From Elusimicrobia bacterium GWB2_63_16 (GTDB taxonomy: Bacteria; Elusimicrobiota; Elusimicrobia; Elusimicrobiales; UBA9959): a stretch of DNA of 47,269 nucleotides. The notes below the pieces were generated by a model. The model was given only the letters and a program-made list of their open reading frames with translations, was not told where the DNA came from and searched no databases. The DNA is taken from the NCBI GenBank assembly GCA_001799715.1, contig MGTZ01000048.1:1747-49015 (forward strand), written 5' to 3'. Positions 41,486-47,269 of the stretch are shown here, in pieces. The position numbers were made by a program, and so were the translations under genes. Position 1 is the stretch's first letter. Each line of letters opens with the position of its first letter.

Positions 41486-42898
41486 ATGCCCCTGAGCGAA
41501 GAAGACCTGAAGAAGATAGTGGCCGAGGTGGTGCGCAACCTGGGCGCGGCCCCGGACGCGCCCGTCTCCGCCGCCGGCGGGCCGGTGTTCGACACCGTGG
41601 ACCAGGCGGTAGGCGCCGCCAACGCCGCGCAGCCCGGCTTCCAGGACCTGGGCCTGGTGGCGCGCGAAAAGATCATCGCCGCCATGCGCGAGGTGTCGCG
41701 CCAGAACGCCCGCCGCTGGGCCGAGCTGGCCGTGGCCGAGACCGGCATGGGCCGCGTGGAGGACAAGGTCCTCAAGAACATGGTCTGCATCGACGGGACC
41801 CCGGGCGTGGAAGACCTGCGCGCCGTGTCCTATACCGGCGACAAGGGGCTTACCCTGGTGGAATACGCCCCTTTCGGCGTGGTGGCGGCCATTACGCCGT
41901 CGACTAACGCCGTAGCTACGATCATCAGCAACGCCATCGGGATACTTTCCGCCGGCAATGCCGTCGTATTCTCGCCGCATCCCGCCGCCAAGGGCTGCGT
42001 GGCCGACGCCGTGCGCGTCCTCAATTCCGCGATAGTCGCCGCCGGCGGGCCGGCCAACCTGGTGAGCACGATAGCCAAGCCCACGCAGGAAGCGACCAAG
42101 CAGCTGCTGTCCCATCCGAACACCCACATGAACATCGTCACCGGCGGCCCGGCCATCGTTAAAGTGGCCATGACCTCCGGCAAGCCCTGCAAGACCATCG
42201 CCGCCGGCCCCGGCAACCCGCCTATAGTGGTGGACGAGACCGCGGTGTTCCCGGACTGCGCCCGGGAGATCATTTACGGCTGCGGCTTCGACAACAACGT
42301 GCTGTGCATCGCCGAGAAAGAGGTCATCGTGACCGAGGCCGCGCGCGCCCGTTTCCTGGAAGCCATGCGCTCGGACCCCCGCGCCTGCGAACTGTCCGGC
42401 TCTCAGATGGACGCGCTCTCCAAGCTCATTATCCTGGAACCCGGTCCCGAGCCCAAGATCAACCGGGACTTTATAGGCAAGAACCCGTCGGTGATAGCTA
42501 AGGCCGTAGGTCTGAGCCTCTCCGACGACATCCGCGTGCTGTGGGCCGAGGTGCCCAACGACCACCCGCTGGTCCACGCCGAGCAGCTGATGCCGGTGCT
42601 GCCCGTGACCGTGGCCCGCGACGTGGACGCCGCCATAGAGCTGGCCCGCCGCGCCGAGGGGAATAACCACCACTCGGCCGGGATGTATTCGACCAATATC
42701 AGGAACATGACCAAGATGGGCCGCCGCATGGCCTGCTCCATCTTCGTCAAGAACGGCTGCACGCTGCACGGCCTCGGCCTGGGCGAGGGCTACGCCTCGA
42801 TGTCCATCGGCACCCCTACGGGAGACGGTATCACCAAGACCAGCCATTTCGTGCGCCCGCTGCAGTGCAGCGTAGTCGGCGATCTGAGAATTGCTTAA
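41486..42898 (+). CDS. pduP: CoA-acylating aldehyde dehydrogenase (PduP/EutE type), encapsulated
   Basis: The 470-residue enzyme oxidises an aldehyde, here probably acetaldehyde, to acyl-CoA with NAD. Family features are the catalytic Cys274 in NNVLCIAEKEV, the cofactor region ITPSTNAVATIISNAIG, and GGPAIVKVAMTSGKP. The N-terminal helix LSEEDLKKIVAEVVRNLG followed by a Pro/Ala linker is a textbook encapsulation peptide, very similar to that of the aldolase in this locus. It starts 1 base after a BMC-P gene. Confidence 0.95.
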   Translation: MPLSEEDLKKIVAEVVRNLGAAPDAPVSAAGGPVFDTVDQAVGAANAAQPGFQDLGLVAREKIIAAMREVSRQNARRWAELAVAETGMGRVEDKVLKNMVCIDGTPGVEDLRAVSYTGDKGLTLVEYAPFGVVAAITPSTNAVATIISNAIGILSAGNAVVFSPHPAAKGCVADAVRVLNSAIVAAGGPANLVSTIAKPTQEATKQLLSHPNTHMNIVTGGPAIVKVAMTSGKPCKTIAAGPGNPPIVVDETAVFPDCAREIIYGCGFDNNVLCIAEKEVIVTEAARARFLEAMRSDPRACELSGSQMDALSKLIILEPGPEPKINRDFIGKNPSVIAKAVGLSLSDDIRVLWAEVPNDHPLVHAEQLMPVLPVTVARDVDAAIELARRAEGNNHHSAGMYSTNIRNMTKMGRRMACSIFVKNGCTLHGLGLGEGYASMSIGTPTGDGITKTSHFVRPLQCSVVGDLRIA

Positions 42899-42907
42899 GG
42901 AGCTTAT

Positions 42908-43456
42908 ATGCAGGCCAATATAGCCGTGGGTTTGATCGAACTCTCCTCGATAGCCAAAGGCATCGAGACCCTGGACGCCATGTGCAAGGCCGCCGGCGTG
43001 AAGCCGGAGGTGCACCAGGCTATCTCCAAGGGGAAATACATCATCGTGATCTCCGGCCCCGTCGGCGAGGTGGAATCCTCTCTGGCCAAAGGCGCGGAGA
43101 CAGCCGGCAACACGGCCATAGCCCGCCACATCATCCGCAACATCCACGCCGGAGCGCTGGCCGCCCTCAATAAGAAGGTCAAGGCCGCGAAGATAGAGGC
43201 CGTGGGCATGGTGGAGACCAAGGAGGCCCTGCCGGCGCTGTTTGCCGCCGACGCGGCCGCCAAGGCCGCCTTCGTGCACGTGGCCGAAGTGAACACCGGC
43301 AAAGGCATAGGCGGCAAGGGTTACTTTACCGTGGTCGGCGAGCCGGGAGCCGTGCGCACGGCAGTCGCCGCCGGGGTCAAGGCCATCGGCGAGGACGCGG
43401 TGGTAAGCCGCATTGTGATACCCAACGCGCACGAGCATATCGGCGCGGCGATATAA
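42908..43456 (+). CDS. BMC-T tandem-domain shell protein (second copy)
   Basis: The 182-residue protein has two BMC domains: VGLIELSSIAKGIETLDAM for the first and EAVGMVETKEALPALFAADA for the second. It is a paralogue of the PduT-like protein at 38727, but the pore cysteine is replaced by Ser40 (AISKGKY), so it should not bind an Fe-S cluster there. It more probably forms an ordinary metabolite pore. An AAGGAG ribosome binding site lies just after the aldehyde dehydrogenase stop. Confidence 0.94.
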   Translation: MQANIAVGLIELSSIAKGIETLDAMCKAAGVKPEVHQAISKGKYIIVISGPVGEVESSLAKGAETAGNTAIARHIIRNIHAGALAALNKKVKAAKIEAVGMVETKEALPALFAADAAAKAAFVHVAEVNTGKGIGGKGYFTVVGEPGAVRTAVAAGVKAIGEDAVVSRIVIPNAHEHIGAAI

Positions 43457-43469
43457 CCGGGGGATTTAT

Positions 43470-43916
43470 ATGAGAATAGTAATAGGCGCAGATCACGCTG
43501 GTTTCGACGCTAAAGAGCGGCTCAAGAAGTTCCTGCAGAAGCTCGGCCACGACGTCACCGACTTCGGCTGCTATTCCACCGAGCCGGTGGATTTTCCGGA
43601 CATAGCGCTGCTGGTCAGCGAGGCCGTGCGCCGCAAGGAATTCGACAAGGCCGTGCTGGTGGACGGCTTCAACGGGGCCATGCCGCTGGCGGCCAACAAG
43701 GTGCCCGGCATCCGCGCCGTGGCCGCCTACGACACCATCTCGGCCCGCTTCGCCGCGGCGCACGAGGACTGCAACGTGCTCTGCCTGGGCGGCAAGACGC
43801 ACGGCGAGCTGGCGCTCGAGGAAATGATCAAGGTCTGGCTCAACACCCCTTTCGAGGGCGGCAAGTACCAGAAGCGCCTGGACAAGATCACCGCGATAGA
43901 GCAGCGCTGCTGCTGA
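43470..43916 (+). CDS. rpiB: RpiB/LacA-family sugar-phosphate isomerase with altered active site
   Basis: The 148-residue protein matches RpiB: IGADHAGFDAKERLKKFL at the start, YPD-like region DFPDIA, LAANKVPGIRAVAAYD, the conserved His98 in AAHEDCNVLCLGG and a C-terminal helix. The usual catalytic loop CGTGIG is DGFNGA here, so the base Cys becomes Asp65. Some RpiB enzymes use Glu in place of this Cys, so activity is possible, perhaps on a different sugar phosphate. The C-terminus ends in two Cys residues. There is no obvious encapsulation peptide. RpiB-like genes are a hallmark of SPU-type loci. Confidence 0.88.
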   Translation: MRIVIGADHAGFDAKERLKKFLQKLGHDVTDFGCYSTEPVDFPDIALLVSEAVRRKEFDKAVLVDGFNGAMPLAANKVPGIRAVAAYDTISARFAAAHEDCNVLCLGGKTHGELALEEMIKVWLNTPFEGGKYQKRLDKITAIEQRCC

Positions 43917-43922
43917 GGCACG

Positions 43923-44219
43923 ATGAAACAGGCCAAGGTCATAGGAAGGGTCTTCTGCTCGCGCCAGTGCTGCGGCATGGAGTCGAAGACGCTGCTTCTG
44001 ATCCAGCCGCTGGACTGGGAGACCGACAAGCCCGCCGGGGACCCGCTGGTGGCCGGCGATACCGTAGGGGCCGGGGCGGGGGAGACCGTATTTTTCGTGG
44101 CCTCGCGCGAGGCCATAGTGGCCTTCGAGGGCTGGGAGGGCGAGACGGCCGCCAAGGCCGCGCCGCCGCCGGTGGACGCCGCGATAGTGGGCATCATAGA
44201 CGGCAAGAAGCTGGGATAA
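43923..44219 (+). CDS. BMC-P pentameric vertex protein, copy 2, Cys-rich N-terminus
   Basis: The 98-residue EutN/CcmL-family protein starts AKVIGRVFCSRQCCGMESKT, then LLLIQPLDWETDKPAG, and has GDTVGAGAGETVFFV and VGIIDGKKLG. Three cysteines (residues 12, 16, 17) lie where the family usually has ATRKHE-type residues, a region near the pentamer pore. It starts 6 bases after rpiB and is followed at once by a third BMC-P. Confidence 0.92.
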   Translation: MKQAKVIGRVFCSRQCCGMESKTLLLIQPLDWETDKPAGDPLVAGDTVGAGAGETVFFVASREAIVAFEGWEGETAAKAAPPPVDAAIVGIIDGKKLG

Positions 44220-44225
44220 ATTTTT

Positions 44226-44504
44226 ATGTTCGTAGCTAAAGTAATAGGGAACGTCTGGGCGACACGCAAGCACCCGGGGCTCAAGGGGGCCACGATGCTG
44301 CTGGTCAAGCCGCTGGGCGCCGACGGCAAGCCCGCCGGCGAGGCGCAGCTGGCCATAGACGGCCAGGGCGCCGGCGTCGGCGACACCGTGCTGATAGTCG
44401 ACGAGGGCGGCTCCGCCAGGAAGATCCTGAAGAATTCTAAAGCGCCGGTGCGCACCGTGATAGCCGGCATCGTGGACAAAGTACACATTACCGGGAAGGA
44501 CTAA
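44226..44504 (+). CDS. BMC-P pentameric vertex protein, copy 3
   Basis: The 92-residue protein is the most typical EutN/CcmL member of the three: [54 protein letters not shown] and GIVDKVHI. It starts 6 bases after copy 2 and ends 4 bases before deoC. Confidence 0.95.
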   Translation: MFVAKVIGNVWATRKHPGLKGATMLLVKPLGADGKPAGEAQLAIDGQGAGVGDTVLIVDEGGSARKILKNSKAPVRTVIAGIVDKVHITGKD

Positions 44505-44508
44505 AATT

Positions 44509-45489
44509 ATGAACGACGAAGATATAAAGAAGATAGCGGCCGAGGTGGCCAGGATAATGAAGGCCGGCGGCCAGAGCGCCCCCAGGCAGAGCCTGGGCGA
44601 TTCCGTCAGCATCGGGTCGGCGGGGAAAGTCTTTCAGCACCCGCTCGTGAACCGGGAGGGCTCCCCGGAAAAGAAGGCCTGCTCCGGGCAGGGCGATTGC
44701 CGCCTGGAAGAGAACACCTGTTCCTCCTCGTGCCAGAGCTGCAACCCGCTCAATAAATATACGCCGCAGCAGATCAAGGCCAGCGCCGACCGCGTCAGCT
44801 TCTGCAACCCCAACGAGAAGAGTTCCTCTATCGCCGGCATGATCGACCATACCCTGCTCAAGGCCAACGCCACGCAGGAAGAGATCGGCAAGCTCTGCGA
44901 AGAGGCCCGCAAGTACCGCTTCGCCTCGGTCTGCGTGAACCCCGGCTACGTCGCGCTGGCCAGCCGCCTGCTGCGCGGCTCCTCCGTGATGGTCTGCACC
45001 GTCATCGGCTTCCCGCTGGGCTCCACGACCCCCACGGTTAAGGCCATCGAAGCCCGCGACGCCATGGCCAACGGCGCCGACGAGATAGACATGGTCATCA
45101 ATATCGGCGCGCTCAAGAGCGGCAACGACCAGCTGGTGCTCGACGATATCAAGGCCGTGCGCGAGGCCACCCGCGGCAAATGCCTTAAGGTGATCCTCGA
45201 GACCTCGTACCTGACCAAGGACGAGAAGATCCGCGCCTGCAAGATGAGCAAGCAGGCCCAGGCCGACTTCGTAAAGACCTCCACCGGTTTCGGCTCCGGC
45301 GGCGCCACCCCCGAGGACATAGCGCTGATGCGCGAAACCGTCGGCCCCGAGATGGGCGTGAAGGCCTCCGGCGGCATCAAGAACGCCGAGGTGGCCGCGG
45401 CGATGGTGAAGGCCGGCGCCACGCGCCTCGGCACCAGCGCCAGCATAGCCATAGTTTCCGGGGGCGAAGCCGCCAAGGGCCAGTATTAA
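44509..45489 (+). CDS. deoC: Deoxyribose-phosphate aldolase with encapsulation peptide and Cys-rich linker
   Basis: The 326-residue class I aldolase cleaves 2-deoxyribose-5-phosphate to acetaldehyde and glyceraldehyde-3-phosphate. Family motifs are [44 protein letters not shown] and the Schiff-base lysine Lys256 in [10 protein letters not shown]. Standard DeoC has about 220-260 residues. Here about 105 extra residues precede the barrel: an amphipathic helix ([18 protein letters not shown], encapsulation-peptide type), a linker, and a cysteine cluster (Cys58, 64, 71, 75, 78). The cluster could bind metal or an iron-sulfur centre. The helix strongly resembles that of the aldehyde dehydrogenase, so both should share a binding site on the shell. 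Confidence 0.95.
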   Translation: MNDEDIKKIAAEVARIMKAGGQSAPRQSLGDSVSIGSAGKVFQHPLVNREGSPEKKACSGQGDCRLEENTCSSSCQSCNPLNKYTPQQIKASADRVSFCNPNEKSSSIAGMIDHTLLKANATQEEIGKLCEEARKYRFASVCVNPGYVALASRLLRGSSVMVCTVIGFPLGSTTPTVKAIEARDAMANGADEIDMVINIGALKSGNDQLVLDDIKAVREATRGKCLKVILETSYLTKDEKIRACKMSKQAQADFVKTSTGFGSGGATPEDIALMRETVGPEMGVKASGGIKNAEVAAAMVKAGATRLGTSASIAIVSGGEAAKGQY

Positions 45490-45511
45490 TTTGCGGTAAC
45501 AAGGAGCGATT

Positions 45512-45808
45512 ATGTCCGAACCGAAAGAAGCGCTGGGAATGATAGAGACCAAGGGTTTCATAGGCATGATAGAGGCCTCTGACGCCATGAGCAAGGCCGC
45601 CAAGGTGCGCCTGATCGGCTACGAGAAGATAGGTTCCGGCTACGTGACCACGCTGTGCGTGGGCGAAGTCGGCGCCGTGCGTGCCGCCGTGGAAGCCGGA
45701 GCCGCCGCCGCGCAGAAGGCCGGGGAGCTGGTCGGGATGCACGTGATACCGCGCCCCGCCGACGACCTGGACAAGTACCTCGCCAAGATCTCGGTAAAGG
45801 TTTCTTAA
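45512..45808 (+). CDS. BMC-H hexameric shell protein (second copy)
   Basis: The 98-residue single BMC domain ([20 protein letters not shown], pore [11 protein letters not shown]) is a paralogue of the protein at 40828 with a longer N-terminus (MSEPK) and a different tail ([15 protein letters not shown]). AAGGAG precedes the start. A hairpin of GC pairs follows directly. Confidence 0.96.
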   Translation: MSEPKEALGMIETKGFIGMIEASDAMSKAAKVRLIGYEKIGSGYVTTLCVGEVGAVRAAVEAGAAAAQKAGELVGMHVIPRPADDLDKYLAKISVKVS

Positions 45809-45834
45809 GCGCGCCCGCTTAAGACCCGGCGCGC
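45809..45834 (+). other. GC-rich hairpin after the second BMC-H gene
   Basis: GCGCGCC (45809-45815) pairs with GGCGCGC (45828-45834) around a 12-base loop, starting right at the BMC-H stop codon. There is no T-run, so it is not a normal terminator. It parallels the hairpin after the first BMC-H gene. Confidence 0.5.
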
Positions 45835-45858
45835 CCCTGGGGCCGCCGGGACAGACCC

Positions 45859-46101
45859 ATGCTGACCAAAGGCGCGGTGGAAGATCTCATCTACGAGCAC
45901 CTGTCCCGGGCGGACCGGGGCGGCGCCGCGCCCGCGGGTAAAAAGCCCGCGCCCGTAAAGAAAACTTTCATAAGCGACTGGGAACTGCGCCGTCTCTATA
46001 AACCGGGCTCCAGCAGCGTCGCGGTACCCGTCAACGCCATACTCAGCCCGCTGTCGCTGGACTGGCTGGACTACAACGGCGTCAAGGTTGTGCGCAATTG
46101 A
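45859..46101 (+). CDS. Small BMC-associated protein of unknown function
   Basis: The 80-residue protein has an N-terminal amphipathic helix (MLTKGAVEDLIYEHLSRA) that could be an encapsulation peptide, a Pro/Ala/Lys linker, and a compact C-terminal segment FISDWELRRLYKPGSSSVAV...LSPLSLDWLDYNGVKVV. That segment resembles the short module at the N-terminus of EutT-type proteins (a W/L-R-x-x pattern, then V-x-L-P-x-x-x-x-L-T-P-x-A-x-x-x-L-x-x-x-x-I-x-V), but nothing else of an adenosyltransferase is present. It is the last gene before the terminator at 46101. Possible roles are cargo adaptor, scaffold or shell-binding factor; none can be shown from sequence. Confidence 0.75.
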   Translation: MLTKGAVEDLIYEHLSRADRGGAAPAGKKPAPVKKTFISDWELRRLYKPGSSSVAVPVNAILSPLSLDWLDYNGVKVVRN

Positions 46102-46122
46102 AGCGGCCTGCCGCCGCTTTTT
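46101..46122 (+). terminator. Rho-independent terminator closing the BMC locus
   Basis: The stem AAGCGGC / GCCGCTT with a 5-base loop (46101-46119) is followed by TTT. It overlaps the final base of the 80-residue gene. Confidence 0.8.
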
Positions 46123-46166
46123 CGGTCTTAACTGCCGGGGGGCAAGCCAACATCAGGAGAAATGAA

Positions 46167-47269
46167 ATGAGGATACTCGCCGTTGTTTTAGCGTTGTCAT
46201 GGACGGCCGCGCTGGGTTGCGCGCCGCTCGCCGCGCAGCAGTACATCGACCCGGAGGAGGCCGCCGAGCTCCAGCTGCCCGGTGAGGAACAGCCCGCCGC
46301 GGAGCAGCCCGCCGCCGCGCCGGCAGCCCGGCCCGCCGCGGCCCCTGCCGTGATACAGCCTACGCTCTCCCCGGCCGAAGCTCTTAAAAAGTACGAATGG
46401 GAGTTCCTCAGTTCGCGCGCCGCCGCCACCGACGAGGACGCGTTGAAGCTCCTGTTGCCTCACCTGGAGGACTGGCTGGCCGCGAACCCGGAACACGCCG
46501 CCGCGGCGGAGGCGCTTCTGCTCAAGGCCGGGCTGCAGTATAAACTGGGCGACCACAGATCCGCCCTCGTAAGCCTGCTCAAACACCTGCAGGCCTACCC
46601 CGAAGCCGATTCCTCGGAGCGGGCCCGCCGCCTTTTTAACGAGATAGCGGCCAAGAAGGCCGACAAGAAGCTCAGGCCCGTGCTGGCCGACGCGGCCGAA
46701 CAGCCCGAGGTGAACGCGCCCGAACTGAACATTTCGATGATGCTGGAGAAGCTGGCGGCCGAGGCCGGCGAGGAATATTACGAGGCGCTCGCGGCCGAGT
46801 TCCGTTCTTTCTTCGCCCGGTTCCCGGGGTACGCCAGGAACGACGCCGTGCGCCTGTCGCTGGCCGACCTGTACCGCCTTAACGGCGAATACACCGCGGC
46901 CCGCCTGGCCTACGAGAAGGCGATAGCCCTGCACCCGGCCAGCCCGCTGCTGGCCAAAGCCAAACTGGCGCTGGCCAACGTGCTGGCCGACAACCTGAAG
47001 GAGTATGACAGCGCCATCGCCGCTTACCAGGACATCGCCGCCTCCTTCCCCGGCACCGATGAGGCCTGGGCCGCCTACGGCCGCCTTCCCGCCCTGGCCG
47101 AGCGCCAGAAGAAATACGCGCTGGCCGTGGAAATCGACGAGAAGGTCATAGAGCTTTACCCCGACAAGCCCGAGGCCTACCAGGCCTACCGCGCCGCGGC
47201 CCGCGTGCTGCGCGAGGACCTGAAGAAGCCGCAGGAGGCGATAGCGGTGCTGGGCAGGCTGGCCGACAA
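46167..47269 (+). CDS. TPR-containing lipoprotein (3' end outside window)
   Basis: The frame from ATG 46167 stays open to the end of the window, giving at least 367 residues. The first residues (MRILAVVLALSWTAALGC, then APLAAQQYIDPEEA) form a lipoprotein signal with Cys18. A Pro/Ala/Gln-rich linker follows (about 30-70), then helical repeats with TPR character, for example LYRLNGEYTAARLAYEKAIALHP, KEYDSAIAAYQDIAASFPG and KKYALAVEIDEKVIELYP. It resembles outer-membrane TPR lipoproteins of the BamD/YbgF type in general layout, without a specific match. AGGAGA lies just upstream. An overlapping ATG at 46162 meets a stop at once and is not the start. Confidence 0.8.
   Translation, partial: MRILAVVLALSWTAALGCAPLAAQQYIDPEEAAELQLPGEEQPAAEQPAAAPAARPAAAPAVIQPTLSPAEALKKYEWEFLSSRAAATDEDALKLLLPHLEDWLAANPEHAAAAEALLLKAGLQYKLGDHRSALVSLLKHLQAYPEADSSERARRLFNEIAAKKADKKLRPVLADAAEQPEVNAPELNISMMLEKLAAEAGEEYYEALAAEFRSFFARFPGYARNDAVRLSLADLYRLNGEYTAARLAYEKAIALHPASPLLAKAKLALANVLADNLKEYDSAIAAYQDIAASFPGTDEAWAAYGRLPALAERQKKYALAVEIDEKVIELYPDKPEAYQAYRAAARVLREDLKKPQEAIAVLGRLAD

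Larger units (their letters stand above)
36132..46122 (+). other. Sugar-phosphate-type bacterial microcompartment (BMC) locus
   Basis: Fifteen collinear genes include seven shell proteins (two BMC-H, two BMC-T, three BMC-P), the BMC core enzymes aldehyde dehydrogenase and PduL, the signature enzymes deoxyribose-phosphate aldolase and RpiB-like isomerase, a PduS-like redox protein, triosephosphate isomerase and an aminotransferase. DeoC plus RpiB with aldehyde dehydrogenase and PduL is the combination described for SPU-type BMCs. A terminator closes the locus at 46101-46122. No regulator gene lies inside. Confidence 0.88.

Noticed and set aside
41453-43438. Minus-strand open frame of about 660 codons opposite the aldehyde dehydrogenase and BMC-T
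   Set aside because: It is a shadow of GC-rich coding on the plus strand. It has no motif and no ribosome binding site, and it spans two clear genes.
45859-46101. Adenosyltransferase EutT or PduO
   Set aside because: Only a short module resembling the EutT N-terminus is present. The catalytic domain is missing and 80 residues are too few.

Overview
The window is chromosomal DNA of a high-GC bacterium with a Gram-negative-type envelope. It carries an LptE-type LPS-assembly lipoprotein, lipoproteins, a secretin-like protein and type IV pilus motor genes. Its housekeeping clusters are typically bacterial (leuS-lptE-holA, phoH-ybeY, murJ, rpsT, thyX). The mix of type IV pilus genes, very large secreted repeat proteins and a sugar-phosphate type microcompartment would suit Elusimicrobiota or a related deep lineage. 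That placement is an inference from gene content and was not tested. Genes are tightly packed and no gap without a gene exceeds 300 bases. I saw no tRNA, rRNA, CRISPR array, insertion sequence or prophage.

Layout. 1-5712 (+): the end of a proline/alanine/glutamine-rich membrane protein, then pilB, pilT and pilC with a strong terminator. 5940-16892 (+): a tight operon of a 2628-residue secreted protein (17 tandem repeats of about 59 residues and two C-terminal ricin-type lectin modules), a TPR-secretin lipoprotein and an HtrA-like protease. 16889-20235 (-): a one-domain MGMT, a minimal UvrC and MurJ. 20258-20554 (+): rpsT. 20603-30714 (-): a long series thyX, secreted adaptor-like protein, chlorite-dismutase-fold protein, glgC, phoH, ybeY, cheY-like, cheC-like, leuS, lptE, holA. 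30789-34188 (+): mazG, a NagZ-like family 3 glycosidase and a sodium/solute symporter. 34190-34771: a structured palindromic element, a bidirectional terminator, a YtxH-like gene and a divergent promoter pair. 34772-36040 (+): a putative secreted metallopeptidase.

The most notable region is 36132-46122 (+), a complete bacterial microcompartment (BMC) locus: PLP aminotransferase, PduS/RnfC-like flavo-iron-sulfur protein, BMC-T with a pore cysteine, triosephosphate isomerase, PduL phosphotransacylase, BMC-H, BMC-P, CoA-acylating aldehyde dehydrogenase, a second BMC-T, an RpiB-like isomerase, two more BMC-P, deoxyribose-phosphate aldolase, a second BMC-H and an 80-residue protein of unknown role. 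It fits the class described as sugar-phosphate-utilising (SPU) BMCs. The inferred route is 2-deoxyribose-5-phosphate to acetaldehyde plus glyceraldehyde-3-phosphate. Acetaldehyde then goes to acetyl-CoA and acetyl-phosphate inside the shell, and the triose leaves to glycolysis through TpiA. There is no alcohol dehydrogenase and no B12 enzyme. NADH is therefore probably reoxidised through the PduS-like protein and the cysteine-pore BMC-T. Aldolase, aldehyde dehydrogenase and PduL all begin with short amphipathic helices of the encapsulation-peptide type.

The window ends inside a TPR-containing lipoprotein gene.
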